A stretch of 64,000 nt of DNA from Linanthus parryae (GCA_023055425.1 JALGPY010000004.1:114803504-114867503), one strand, 5' to 3'; shown: positions 34,308 to 45,885, counted from the stretch's first letter. Program-made: numbers and translations. The notes: a model not told the origin generated them from the sequence alone.

Positions 34308-34321
34308 TGGCTCTGATACCA
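34308..34321 (-). other. Primer-binding site (tRNA-Met type), copia copy 1
   Basis: On the minus strand tggtatcagagcca lies just inside the 5' LTR, the standard copia primer site complementary to initiator tRNA-Met. Confidence 0.9.
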
Positions 34322-34322
34322 C

Positions 34323-35745
34323 TGTAGGGTTTTGATTCATGGATCGCGCAAACGGAAGCATAATCAAACAAATAGCCATGCAAAACCCTCCAAGGATCAC
34401 AAGTCTAGATGCATAACGATAGTGAAGGTAAGAAATCATAAACACATCTTTGGGTTCTCCTTGATGACTTCAAACGCGAATAGTGTCACGTTCTCTATAG
34501 TTGATCCACGCCTAGAGTTGATCCTAGATCTCCAATCTCCTTGGTGCTAGCCCGGAATGAGAGGAGGGTGAAGGAATCACGCAAAACGAGACAAAAGAAG
34601 GGGCTCGGCCCTCTTTTGGCCGACGGGGACGAGGGCGGCGGCAAGGGGGGCGTCGGCCTCCTTTGTTGCTTGCTCTCTCTCCTTTGTTCTCTCCCACTCT
34701 TGTTATGTTCTCTCTAGAGCATAAGTCATGAGGAAGGAATGAAGGAGGGTCCTTTATATAGTCCAACAACTCCTTGTTAACTACCTAAAGGACTTATTCT
34801 AGTCCTACTAGAATTCAATTTAGTCTATTCCTTGCAAATTAGTCCCTACTAAGTTTGCAAGGGTTTGCAAAGTGATCCTTCTAATTAATCCAATTAATTA
34901 ATTCCCAAATCTAGTACAACTCTATATAGCGTGTGACCCCATAGGTTTTATCTAGTTGGTAGCAACTCTTTGCTAATATGGAGCGGTTTCTAGCAAAACA
35001 TCAATTCTAGCCAACTAATAGAATAGTCATCTAGACAACCTTGTACAAGTAATTGTCTCATCCCTTTGCCTCCATATCCGGATTGGACACGAGACATACA
35101 AGTCACACTCGTATATCCAATCCCTAGTTTCTCGATCCATGGAATAGCCTTATTCGTGCAAATAACATCAATATCCCATATTGATTTATTTGAGTCTGGC
35201 CAGACATTCTATAAGCATTATCCTTCGAGTGGCCTAGGATATTTGCTCCCGTTATGTGGGAGGGGCAAATCCTCTCTACGTCCACTAGGATCTCTAAGCT
35301 TGCTTCTCATTGTATCCAGTACACGCCTTTATAACTACCCAGTCACGGTGTAGCGTTTAACGCTACCAAGATCACAATGATCCACAACTAGAATATCTAG
35401 TGACTTCAAGTCTAAGGATGACAATACCATTGTACCCGAGAAGCACTTGTGACTCAACATAACATGTATGTAGCCTTCTCGGTGATTGGTCAATCCAGTG
35501 CAACATTCCGTAATGCACACCTATGTGTTGGATCGTGATATCTCCATATCAATCCAACCCCATACTAGTCTATAGATGATTGTCCCATTAATCATTATAC
35601 TTGACTAGGGATATTTAAGATAAACAACACGATTGTAAATCTAAGGACTTCATTATATTAAATATCCAATAAATAATAAATGAATTTTCTAGCCATATAC
35701 AAATTCATACTAAACTAGATTGCCTCTAGGGCATCTATTCCAACA
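34323..35745 (-). repeat. Copia copy 1, 5' LTR
   Basis: 1423 bp, nearly identical to the left LTR. It carries the 17-bp palindrome gtagcgtttaacgctac and, on the minus strand, a TATA-like ctatataaagg about 170 bp... from the region that becomes the transcript start, as in copy 2. Confidence 0.93.
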
Positions 35746-35750
35746 TTACT

Positions 35751-35950
35751 TTGGAGTACTAATTAATTAGTTATTATTGAAGGATGAGTTTGCAATTGTG
35801 GGAAAATTAGTAAAGGGACTTTCAAAAGAAACTTTATATAATTGAAGGACATTTTTCAATTGTAGGATAGTTTTATTTTATTGTTGTGACATTTTTGCAA
35901 TAATCTTTAACCATAGGGTGTAATCAAAAAATTTACTAAAATATACTAAT
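35751..35950 (+). repeat. Continuation of the thaumatin-like gene 2 3' flank
   Basis: ttggagtact..., gttattattgaagga, tttatataattgaagga and gcaataat occur in the same order as in the gene 1 flank (19790-20510). This is duplicated DNA split by the copia element. Confidence 0.75.
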
Positions 35951-35984
35951 ACCACTCTGTCTCAGAATGAGTGTTGTGTTCTAA

Positions 35985-36327
35985 GAGCATCTCCAACAAC
36001 AAAACGTTCTTTGGAATAAATTTGTTCCTGCCCTAAATTTTACTCCTACACTTTTTGAGTTGTTGCTGCAGCAGTAGGCCTAAATATAAGCCACTATCAC
36101 TTTATTTATTACTTTTTAGTTGCCATCATCAAACAATCAGTGGCTCTAGATTAAACTTGAATTTTTTAATGTTTTTCACCAGTGAATAGTAGTCTTTAGT
36201 TTTGTCCAGAAAATAGGCTGGTGTAAATTTAGGCCAGCTTTTACACCAGCTGTTGGAGCTGGTTTTTGGACAAAACTGGCCTAAATATAGTCCAAAGAAT
36301 GTTTTTCTCCATCTGTTGGAGATGCTC
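35985..36327. mobile_element. PIF/Harbinger-like MITE, 343 bp
   Basis: Ends gagcatctccaacaac and ctgttggagatgctc are inverted, flanked by a 3-bp TSD taa (35982-35984 and 36328-36330) typical of PIF/Harbinger. No coding capacity. Confidence 0.85.
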
Positions 36328-37079
36328 TAACCTTTCGAAGATGTGCAGTGAGTAGCTAAAGATATACCAACAATCTTTGTTTTGTTTTCATGTAAATTTC
36401 TTCTATATAAAAAAAGGGGCAGAAACAGGTTGGTGGATCAGGCCTACAAATAAAATCCAAATTAAAACCTACCGAAACTGTTTGGATCAGACCCAACATG
36501 AATGATTGACTCACTCACTTTGCCATGGCCTTGTTCGTTTTTTGGCTTACATGTGAGGGACTAGTGCTGCTGGGATTAATAATGATGGGATAAGTAGTAA
36601 TGTGATTAATAATGATGCAGTGAGTGTAAGACTGTGTTTGTTTTTTAGGTAAAAGACACAGACCATACCTGAGTTTTGAATAAATTTCACCCGCACTCCT
36701 GACTTTACAAAAAAGACAGTTTGCACCCATTTAACGGAATATTCCGTGGATACTTAGCACCCTTCTGTTATGTTATGTTAAAAAGGTGGGTGAATTAATT
36801 TTTCGGACCATATTGCCCCTGCATATTTTTCAACTTTTTCCCATTGTTACATATTTTTTTTTGAATTTTTTGGACTTTAGCCCTTGTTTGGTGTTGTTCT
36901 TGAATATTGAAAACATGAACCCCATGAATTGCAACCTCAAAATGTAACAATCCATACAAACAATTGGGATGTTGGATCCTTTAAGACCAGAACTTTAAAT
37001 AAACTGCAGATTTTATTATTGAAAGGGGGAAGAGGCAAAAAACAGGCACAATAACAAGCCGAAAACAAACCTTAAATAT

Positions 37080-37290
37080 CAAATGTGCTCAAAAACAGCA
37101 TTAGCACAATCATGAGCAATTTGATTATGAGTTCTAGGAACAAAAGAAAAAAGACAAAAAGCAAAGGATGAAGAAAGCTGCTTAATATATTCCACTAGAT
37201 GGCCTTGTTGATGAAGAACTAGGAGAATTGATAGCATTCATTACAACCTTGTAGTCAACACCAATCTCACTTTCACATCATTTGGTGCCA
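37080..37290 (-). pseudogene. RNase H-like (RVT_3 type) domain relic
   Basis: Minus strand encodes CESEIGVDYKVVMNAINS, then after a stop KQLSSSFAFCLFSFVPRTHN followed by QIAHDCANAVFEHI. This is the C-terminal half of the RNase H-like domain common in plant LINE-derived proteins (D..VV.AIN ... F.FVPR..N..AH). It lies within the MULE and is broken. Confidence 0.55.
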
Positions 37291-37615
37291 AAAACCCTGA
37301 AATGGGTCACCAAGAAACACCAAACCCAGTTCAGAAAACATACGAACAAGCAAAAATACGCATGAATGAAAACCCAATTCAAGTTAGGGGAGAAATTACT
37401 TGAAGGGTTTGTTCTTGATGAGAGAAGAGAGGGTCTTGATGCATTTTTGTGAAGGTTCTTCGCCGCAAACATCGAACCCAGCTCTGGAAGTTTCGCGACT
37501 CGAAGCAATTGCTAATCCGTGCCTTTGCCGCCATGAGGAATCGTAGAACATAGAGCTCTCGAACACAGGGCTCTCGAACACAGAGCTGCATCATCACCGA
37601 TCTGAGCAGAGCCTC

Positions 37616-37954
37616 ATGGCCTCCCCAACGCAGGCGAAGCAACCAATCCCAATCGAACCCGCCAAACCACCAGATCCATCCAAACCACCAGACCCTCCAT
37701 CTCCGTCCAAATCATTGGTGTTAGCACCACCACAGCCTACCCACGACCTGCAATCACAATCGCATGCATCACATATGCTCCAATCTCCGGAGAAACCACC
37801 GTCATCATCAACTCCACCAGAGTCGAAGCCACGCGACCCTCCAATCGTCAATTCCCCCAAAAGACGACTGCCAATTTGTCCAATTGAACCCACCCACACC
37901 CCTGATTTCACCGCCTACCTAAATCCAAACCGTAACCATCGCAGTCAACGGTGA
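37616..37954 (+). CDS. Proline-rich reading frame inside the MULE
   Basis: 112 codons from an ATG at 37616, low-complexity: repeated KPPDPSKPPDPP, then SPEKPPSSSTPP and SPKRRLPICPIEP. Base composition is GC-richer than the surroundings and the sequence reads like the start of a captured gene. No domain is recognisable and expression is uncertain. Confidence 0.3.
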   Translation: MASPTQAKQPIPIEPAKPPDPSKPPDPPSPSKSLVLAPPQPTHDLQSQSHASHMLQSPEKPPSSSTPPESKPRDPPIVNSPKRRLPICPIEPTHTPDFTAYLNPNRNHRSQR

Positions 37955-38350
37955 CGACTCCGCCACCAACACCCAGATCCACCTCCGCCATCCCTCCCAC
38001 AACCAACAACCACCTTCCACCGAACCCCTACCCACGAGGAAACTCTCCAACTCGATAGAGAGATGAGAAAAGGAACTGAAGTAGACGCAGGGAAGAAAAG
38101 GGGGAGGCTTTGTTTCACTGGGAAGAGAGATAAGGATTATGGTTAGACATGAAGGAGAGAGAGGTTAGAATAATATATAGGGGTAATTTTATAACATTTC
38201 AGGGGTAAAATGGTCTTTTTCCGTGTTGTTAGTTAACCGTTAGCCTCCATCCAAAAATGGGTGCAAATTGTCTTTTTTCAAAAGTCAGGGATGCGGGGTG
38301 GAATTTATTCAAAACTCAGGGATGGTCAGTGTCTTTTACCCTTGTTTTTT

Positions 38351-38492
38351 TCAAGACTAAGTGTGAGACAATATCTAAAACTCTTTTTCAGCTTGGTTAT
38401 TCCTCTCTTCCAATCATTTTCTCTGCAAAGTGCAGAATTTCATTTCATTTCCCTTCAAAGAGAAATTAGGCTATAGAGCCAAGATCCATAGC

Positions 38493-38530
<38 letters not shown>

Positions 38531-39421
38531 GTAATAATATAGCTCTAAATGCAGCTCCAGCACTACAGTGTGCAACCAAATTGTAAAGATCTGGGCAAAA
38601 AAGAAACAAAAGTAAAATAAAAGTTTAGAACCATCGACTATGGAACTAACATCAATCCAATAAAGCCATTGACCAAGTATTAAATCACAACCACATAAAT
38701 CAACAATGAAGAAACATAATAAGAGGTCTTCAGTGAGTGGAGGAGACGCTAACGGTGGTCGTCGCCCAATCCGCTTCTCGCGTCTCTTCTTGTCTGTCTG
38801 CGCAGATATTTGTGAGGGAGTGAATTTATATTGAAAGGATTTGGGGCAAAATAGGCAACATGACAAAGTATAAATAATAATAGTAATACATGGGTAAACT
38901 ACTACTATTGAATAAGTCATCAATAGCAGGCTTGGTGGTGGGCCAATAATTAGTCAAGTTTAGTACACTTTTTCTAACAAACAGCAATCATGTACTGTTT
39001 CGGCTTAGTAATCCCGTGCTGGGTCTATAAGCCCAAAAACAAACATGGCCCAGTGGAATTATTTCTAAAAGCCCATTGTGCAGATTATGAGCAGCTCTAT
39101 TTAGGGCCTATTTGGTACAAAGTGAAAATCTAAATGATTTGTTAATTTTTTGGAGAAAATAAACTGACTGAAAATTTAAAATAGTTGAAAATTTGTGTGG
39201 TATGAGATTAAAATTCGCAAAATGTGAGAGAACCTGTAAAATTGAAATTTAAATAATCTGCAAATTACTGGCCCAAAACAGATTTTAATCAGAATTGTAA
39301 AATAGTGAAACAAACGAAATTAAATTAAAAATATCAATTTTAATCAAAACTACTTAAAATCCGGTCTCTCATATATAAACTTAGTCTCTTGGGATGGATT
39401 TTACTTCAATGTTTAAGCATT
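38351..39421. other. Intergenic DNA with a (TAA)n microsatellite
   Basis: A taa/aat trinucleotide run of about 12 units spans 38494-38529. The remainder is AT-rich with no recognised gene or element end. Confidence 0.6.
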
Positions 39422-39703
39422 TTATCTACAGTCAGCAACCTTGAAATAATTGACACCACTCCCATCTTGGTGCAACCCAGAGTTAAGAGCATTTGCTATG
39501 ACTTGGGAGTCTGCCTCTATCACAACATTAGCTCTTTGAACATCAAGATCAATAACTATAAATTCAATCCCCTCTGTAAAGCCTTCTTCGCCTTCTTCCC
39601 CATACAGTGTGTAGCCCTTCAAAGAACCAGTTTCCACATCTTCCACAATAACTGATGTAGCAAACTTACCACTTCGCCATGCAACATCACATTGACATAT
39701 CAA
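39422..39703 (-). pseudogene. RNase H-like (RVT_3 type) domain fragment
   Basis: 94 codons: CDVAWRSGKFATSVIVED, ETGSLKGYTLYG, then FTEGIEFIVIDLDVQ and VVIEADSQVIANALNSG. This is the N-terminal two-thirds of the RNase H-like fold found in plant non-LTR retroelements and some host genes, with the first D, E (in TEGIEF, normally AEA) and second D visible. It ends before the FVPR..N..AH block. It is a fragment, with no partner reverse transcriptase nearby. Confidence 0.55.
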
Positions 39704-39899
39704 ACCTCTTTGTTTTGGATCTGGGCAAGAAGTGCTTTTTCTAAGATTTTCTTTCTCCCTAAAATCTTCATTCTTGATATTTGTTTGTTCATGATCAGCC
39801 CAGATTCTTCCTATTCAATCAAATTGACCTCCTATTTTTTGAACACACAAGCATTTCTTAAATGCTAGATTCTTTCCACAATAATTGCATAAATATAGA

Positions 39900-41115
39900 C
39901 ACACACGACGAAGAACAGAAATGTAGGTCAATGGAGGTGTTGTCCGTCGAGCGAGCATGCTAGCTTGCATTTTCCCCACCAAGAGAGTGTCGACGGCTTG
40001 GATGGAGGACCATCTTTACCATCGAGTAACACATGAAAGTTACATCTTGTCAATATCATTTAGTTTCTTCCAATCTCCCATACAAAAAATGTAATTTTGT
40101 GAATTTTCTACCTACTAATATACTTTACTCGGCATTTGTAACACACACAAAATACACGATTTAGAACCTTACATTTAAGATTTCAGTTTCATTACATGCT
40201 ATGGTCACGGTGAGCGAAACGAGCTACTACTAATATAATGTACCCAGCATTCACAACACACACGAAGCGAATGACTTAGAACCACCTTAGAGTATTCATG
40301 CAAAGTCTTGTGAACTAATTACCATGTCAATAACATTACTTATACTTACTTCTTTCTCCGGCTAGATCAAGTCATCAGATTAGAAGAAAGACCGTCGCCT
40401 TTTTATTACATTAGTAGCTTTTGGCAGTGACAAGAATCTATACTACTCTATAAGGGCATCTCCAACCCTATGGGGGGGATGGGGAAAACCGTATAAAAAT
40501 ATGGTTCATGTTCAACCCTATGAGGGGAAGGGGAGGGGAAGGGGGTGCTATGGGGAGAAATTTTGCATTGGGTGAGGGCATGTCCATGGGGATTTCCCCA
40601 TGGACATGCCCTCACCCAAGGCAAAACCCATAGCACCCCTCCCCACCCCCCTCCCCTCACATAGTTGGAGACAAGTAGTAGTTTGGTGGAGGGGGAAGGG
40701 GAGAGGGAGGGGGAGGGGGAAAATGGTGGGCCCGTGAGGGGGAGGGTGAGGTGAGGGGAGGGGGAAAAAGGCATGGGTTGGAGATGCCCTAAAAGTGTAA
40801 AAAATTCTTCCTCAGAACAAATGTAGAAAATTCTTAGTTTTCTAATTACCTTCAACAATTTAACTTATTTACAAAACCGAAGAGTTGTGACTACTTAAAT
40901 CAGGAGTATAATTTACAATTTAATTTGAATTAAGTTTGAAACCTCAGCAACTCTGGCTATTCAATTCGTACCTTTTCTAATACCGAATAGTTGTGACTAT
41001 TAAAATTAGAGCTAAATGTGATTTACTCAGTTTAAAAAGTGAATAGATGTAACTATTCAATTTTATATCTATTCGAAATGGTATTCACACAATGTATTCT
41101 AAACGGAAGTTTTAA
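39900..41115 (+). repeat. Segmental duplication unit U3, without a gene behind it
   Basis: Co-linear with 23500-24480, the upstream region of thaumatin-like gene 2, up to gaagttttaacca at about 41110 (gaagtcttaacca in U2). After this point homology ends and no thaumatin-like sequence follows before the transposon nest. Confidence 0.85.
40454..40789. mobile_element. PIF/Harbinger-like MITE, 336 bp, with central palindrome
   Basis: Ends gggcatctccaaccct and gggttggagatgccc are inverted; TSD taa (40451-40453 and 40790-40792). The homologous site in U2 (near 24055) is empty with a single taa. The centre is a perfect 24-bp-arm palindrome (40569-40592 and 40595-40618) with a 2-base loop. G-rich on the flanks. 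Confidence 0.9.
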
Positions 41116-41849
41116 CCAAGCACAATTTTCACTCAACTGCACAACACACTCCTTCATATATTTTTTTCAATATATGTTCCTTTCTTTGAAGAATTAGACA
41201 ACTATTTTTTAGACTGCTCCATACATTATTGGCGTCCACGAGGCTAAAGCCAACTACACTATCTGACTCAAGGGAAAAAGAAAGCAGTTTATTATCAGAT
41301 AGGTTTTACCAGATCCACCTGCATTTGCTGCATTTGTTTGGGGGGCTTATAAGGCTCACTAAAATCATTTGCAGGGCATGCAATCTATTTTCTACACATT
41401 TTTTAAATTGAGTATCAACTGTGAATAAACAAATCATCATTTAGTTTTATGTTACAACAAATAAAACTTCACGTGTAATGCACATACGGATAACTAGTAA
41501 ATGAAAATGATCAAAATCATGTCTGCTTGCTAATGAGATCCATTATCCAACATAGGCTGCAATTACTACAACATGAATACGGTTGAAACTTATAACAATG
41601 CAATTTACTACAGCTTGGGACTATCGAAATTATTTAAGCACGAGATCACAAGTGATCGATCTGAAGTTCTTATGCTGCTGCTGAGAACCTATGTTATCTA
41701 CCAGCCTTGTTCATACATGCAGATACATGGAGATGGAGGTATAATCATCAAACTTAAATCTTTGCTGATGAAAACATAAGGTCTGGTTGGGTTGCTATTG
41801 AAAGTAATCATACCGTGGGACACAAACTATAAGCAGCCAGCAGGGATTG
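41116..41849. other. Intergenic DNA, no recognised feature
   Basis: Short chance frames only. No transposon end, RNA gene or homology to the thaumatin-like units was found. Confidence 0.45.
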
Positions 41850-44276
41850 TGTTTTATATGCATCAAGAATAAGAAGCATATATACCAATCATGATCAACA
41901 TCTAATGACCATCCATACTTGAAGGAAGGGCATGATCTAACACATATAGATCTACACCATGAATTAAAGCGGAAGATTCATGTGTTTACCTATTCGCCTA
42001 AGCTCCTAGGGCAGCGGATTATGATCGTGTTGTTGCTTGCTTTCACGTGTCTGCTCCTTGTTCTTGATCACACCGGTCTAGTGCAAATCATTAGGAAGAA
42101 CACCTTGATCCACCCACGTACCACATTCTTAGATGTAGCTGGAGCGAGACTAGGGTTCTCTACAACTTGATAATGAATGTGGACAGAGTGTCTTTATAGC
42201 CATTAAGCTTATTATATTGTGTAGGAGGCTGCCTCCTTATATAAGCAAAATTTCTCCTCGGTTTACAAATAACCCCTAGGGTTTGAGCCTTTGCTACTAA
42301 CCCCTTCAGGTTTGTGCGTTAGTGCAACTAATCCCATAAGGTTATAATATTTGCATTCCCCCCCCCCCCCACATGGGCGCACCAATTGCTAACATCCCTC
42401 ACTCGCATAGTGGGGCTGCACAATCACAATACATCTAGTCTCCATCAATCTCCAACTATCTATCATCTACAAGAAGTATCGTTGTGCCCGTGGCGTGTGA
42501 CCGGTGAGAGTTCTGCAATCGGGAGTTCCATACTCTAAATTCATACTAGATGAGCTAGAAGCAGGCACACTCTACGATTTTAAGAAATGATGCAAATAAT
42601 AACTCTCTTATCCCTCAGATTCCTCTGGTTGTCATATCGTGGATCATGAGCACCTGCCTTCTCCCGAAGACCATGTTTCCAATGAGTCCACATCTCCTTT
42701 ATTATATTCATATCCTACATGATCCCCTAAGATCTTTAGGTGGGCCCAATGAAGATAACAAAGAGCGATGCAATGAGAATCTTCCGGCCTTCCTATCCTT
42801 GCGCTGCTTTGATTCGGATCAGCTGCTTTCCTAGCAATGTCCTGAAGGCCAATCATCCATAGCCGTAAGGTGTCACACTAAAGTAGCACCACCGACCCGT
42901 CTCCCCACAACACGGATAAAAGTACTAAGGGGATACGGTGTCAATCATATTTTATTGATCGACGAGGCTGACACGATGAGGAATCTCAGGGACTAATTAT
43001 ACTCATCACCTCATGGTCACTCATAAGTGCGCGTTATTCTTGGGAAAATATGCGCCATAGTGTTTAGGACTCTGATCACAGGGCATGTCTTATCCGGCAA
43101 AGGACCATTGTGCAGATCTTGGTCTAGTAGCCCTTATGACCACCAACCCAAGTACTTAATGTTGCACATATGTGAACCGAAATCAGTTCTCGCATCTGGC
43201 TTTCTCTACGCAGACTATACATGGCTTGGGGTATTAACCATGTTCGATTGGCCATAACCAGTCTCATCTTGGAACTTACTTCCAATGCAACAATTGAGTC
43301 CGTCTAACAGGCTATTAGCTCTACAGATAGACGTTTAGCTCTTATCATATGCCTTACGACTCATATGATAGGCATCTCATATCATATCGTCTTCCGCCAC
43401 AGATAGACTCATATGATAGACGTCTAGCTCTTATCATTCTGTCTCATCTTCCGCCACACCCAGACATATCCAGGATACTGCGAAGGCGGTCGCTCGTGTG
43501 AGTGAGCCGACCTATTGTTTGCGTGACATGCCACAAGCTAGTACATGAAATGCAAAATATCATATATGTATCAAAAGAACACGCAGCATAAAAACAAATT
43601 CATGTATAAAATCTAATCAATCAATGTATCAATCGCCTAATCAGTCTGAAATCTAGTTCCACTTACCCATCCCTATATTCCTAGTATGGCCAACAAAAGT
43701 AGCCTTTAGAAGGGCTTGGTCATCGGATCAACTAACATCTGACTCGTAGGAATATGCTTTAGGGTAACATCTCCTTAAGCTACTACTATCCTAATGAGGT
43801 GGTAATTTATCTCAATGTGCTTGGCCTTACTGTGTTATTTTGGGTCATTAGCATCGGCTATGGCCGTCATACTATCACAGAGAAGCGTTACTGGCCTTGG
43901 TTCGTCAACCGTTCCTAAGCTGACCAGAAATCTCTTCAGCCAAATACTCTTTTGCGCTGCCGCGGAGTAGGCAACGTATTTTGCTTCCATGGTTGATAAG
44001 GAAGTGCAACTCTTCCTGCTATTGTGCCATGTGATGGCTCCTCCACCCATCATGAAAACGTAGCCTGAGGTCGATTTGTGTCCGTCTAGGTCCCCATCCC
44101 AGTCAGCATCACTATAGCCAACGAGTCAAAGCCCTGAGCCTCGATAGCACAACAAGTGATCTTGTGAACCTATGAGATATTAAAGAATACTCTCAACAAC
44201 CTTCCAATGTCCCATACCGGGATCAGACCTATATATGCTAACTAAACTGACAACATGGCATATGTCAGGTGACACG
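41850..44276 (-). mobile_element. Truncated Ty1/copia relic (LTR and RNase H), outer layer of the nest
   Basis: RNase H sequence (43690-44200) lies upstream, on the minus strand, of an LTR-like region (about 43650 down to 41900) with a TATA-like tatataaggagg and leader-like sequence. The element is cut at 44276 by the Athila-like LTR. LTR limits are approximate. A run of 12 C at about 42358-42370 lies inside. Confidence 0.55.
43690..44200 (-). pseudogene. Copia RNase H, broken
   Basis: Minus strand: LVGYSDADWDGDLDGHKSTS, GYVFMMGGGAITWHNSRKSC, LSTMEAKYVAYSAAAQKSIW and VTLLCDSMTAIADANDPK, the classic copia RNase H order. It is followed by a stop, then HIPTSQMLVDPMTKPF and another stop. E-A-K-Y replaces the usual E-A-E-Y. 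Confidence 0.75.
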
Positions 44277-44683
44277 TGATAACGCCCAATTAGGGGTTAT
44301 CTTTTAGCCTGATTTCACGAGTATTTGTGTCGGAATTAGCGGTTTTTGCCGGAAAATTCCTTAGAATGCCTCGGGAATCTAGAACGAGACGTTTATTTGT
44401 ACTTCCTGGATTTCTGCCTATTTATTGCTATATTTGGATATGATCGCGGGTTTTCGTTCGTGTTGCCTTTTCAGGAACACGTTCGGGAGGTGCATTGGGA
44501 AGCGTGTCGGACCAAGCCGGGACCGTCTCGGGAAACGTGCACAAGACCGGGACAAGACGGGAACACGGAAAAGCAGGAGAACACCAAGGGAGGCAAACCG
44601 GGAGCATCAGGCAGAAGAGTGGGACCCAGGGACCCAACCTGGCCCACCAAAGGACCAAGCAGGGCCCCCTCTCACCCCCTGCC

Positions 44684-44715
44684 TGCGTATATACGCAGCC
44701 TTGCGTATATACGCA
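44684..44715. other. Paired-palindrome module 1
   Basis: tgcgtatatacgca at 44684-44697 and 44702-44715, spacer gcct. Outer bases (ccctgcc / ggcatgaggg) extend the inverted repeat. Confidence 0.95.
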
Positions 44716-44755
44716 GGCATGAGGGGGAGAGGGGGAGGTGGTTATATGCTCTGGT

Positions 44756-44787
44756 TGCGTATATACGCAACCCTGCGTATATACGCA
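44756..44787. other. Paired-palindrome module 2
   Basis: tgcgtatatacgca at 44756-44769 and 44774-44787, spacer accc. It lies about 90 bp upstream of the LTR TATA-like box. Confidence 0.95.
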
Positions 44788-44872
44788 GCCAATTTTGACT
44801 TTTTGGTCAAAGACGGTGGACCGATGGCAGATTCCGTAATTTCGGGCGCAAGCGTTTCAGGGAAAACAGCAC

Positions 44873-44882
44873 TATTTAAATA
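44873..44882 (+). promoter_or_regulatory. TATA-like box of the Athila-like LTR
   Basis: tatttaaata, followed after ~30 bp by purine-rich agacacagagacacaacac, a plausible transcript start. Placement in mid-LTR fits a U3-R boundary. Confidence 0.45.
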
Positions 44883-45867
44883 CTCGTCCAGACTCGTTTT
44901 GAAGACACAGAGACACAACACAATTCTCAGCACAACCGAAGGGCAAGTCAGAGCATTCACGGATAGCACAAAAGCGCGATTCGAGATTCGAAGACTTAGT
45001 TTGATTTCGTTCTCTCTCTTTATATTCAGAAACTGCGTTTTGTATTATGTCTAGTCGTAGCTAAACTTCTCACCTAGGTTCTCGGTGAACCTAGGGTTTC
45101 GTATCCAGATTTTATGACTACTTCGTTTATGGATTCATGATGATTATCTTAATTCAGCAAGTTATATCTGTTATTCTGGTTTTGATTGTTATCGTATATG
45201 CATGATAGGATTGATCACCCAGGATTGCTATAGACCCGAGCTTGTAGGTGAAAACGTCAAGTTAGGGTTAGGAAGAAAAACCAGGATTTAGTACCTTACC
45301 CTGATAGACCGACCAGAGAAAGGGAGATAGGGCTAGCATCGAAAAACGTGAGACCAACTGTTACAGAATTTGACCCGGGACATTCGGACAGGTTAGAAAC
45401 CTTAACAGGATTAGACCGAGACTGCAGATTTAGGCAGCTTAACAAGAATCCGAGAGTCTGCAGGATCGGGATTACGTGTGGAATCTGAAAAGTCACTGCA
45501 CAACTGGTACGTTGCACAGATATCGAAACTGCTGAGTGTTTTCATAATCGAACGTAAAACTGAATTCTGTAGAAACCCTAGGGGATCCTGGAACCTAGTC
45601 TTCATCTATTATCGTTACAACCGATTCAACTTATTTCAGAAAACGTCACAAAAAATATTTACGTTTACGTTTTTAATTTCTGTTTTTAGTTTAGTCAACT
45701 ACGATCACAACCTACTCCTCCTTGTTACTACACTCGGTTAACCTAAACTGACAACGTGAGTAAACCTGAAATAGTCCTCGTGGGAACGATCACCCGAGTC
45801 TAAATTGCACCCGGTATTACAAGATTCGTACACTTGCGACAGCACGTTAGTTTGCGCATTAAGTTTT

Positions 45868-45885
45868 TGGCGCCGCTGCCGGGGA
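45868..45885 (+). other. Primer-binding site (tRNA-Asp type)
   Basis: tggcgccgctgccgggga just downstream of the LTR. The TGGCGCCGxTGCCGGGGA primer site is typical of Athila/Tat elements and complementary to the 3' end of tRNA-Asp. Confidence 0.85.

Larger units (their letters stand above)
27255..35745 (-). mobile_element. Complete Ty1/copia element, copy 1 (8491 bp)
   Basis: Two 1423-bp LTRs, a tRNA-Met-type primer site, gag-pol and a polypurine tract, all on the minus strand. A perfect 5-bp TSD, ttact, sits at 27250-27254 and 35746-35750. By eye the LTRs differ at roughly a dozen sites (about 1%), so the insertion is young. It landed in the 3' flank of thaumatin-like gene 2: sequence on both sides joins into a stretch homologous to the gene 1 flank near 19780-19800. 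Three nonsense codons in gag-pol make it non-autonomous. Confidence 0.95.
36647..38341. mobile_element. Mutator-like element (MULE), 1695 bp, 9-bp TSD
   Basis: Long imperfect TIRs of about 90 bp: left starts ggtaaaagacacagaccata, right ends gaccatccctgag-like inverted then ctttta ccc. Both arms carry ctgagttttgaataaatt, cacccgca and tttgcaccca. TSD ttgtttttt at 36638-36646 and 38342-38350. No MURA transposase is visible. The interior carries an RNase H-like relic (minus) and a CDS-like proline-rich frame, so it may have picked up foreign sequence (Pack-MULE type). Confidence 0.85.
44277..45858 (+). repeat. 5' LTR of the Athila-like element
   Basis: Begins tgataacgcccaattagg (TG start) and ends ...gtttgcgca (CA end) 9 bp before the primer site; 1582 bp. 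It contains a TATA-like box, two palindrome modules and a splice-free leader-like R/U5. The ORFs of 150-209 codons across it are not considered genes. Without the 3' LTR the ends are inferred. Confidence 0.7.

Noticed and set aside
35949..35970. Sixth family A MITE starting ccactctgtctcag
   Set aside because: Only the terminal word is present; no interior or opposite end follows.
44346..45054. ORFs of 150 and 209 codons in the Athila LTR
   Set aside because: They lie in LTR sequence, repeat the palindrome in several frames (AYIRS, CVYTQ) and have no domain.
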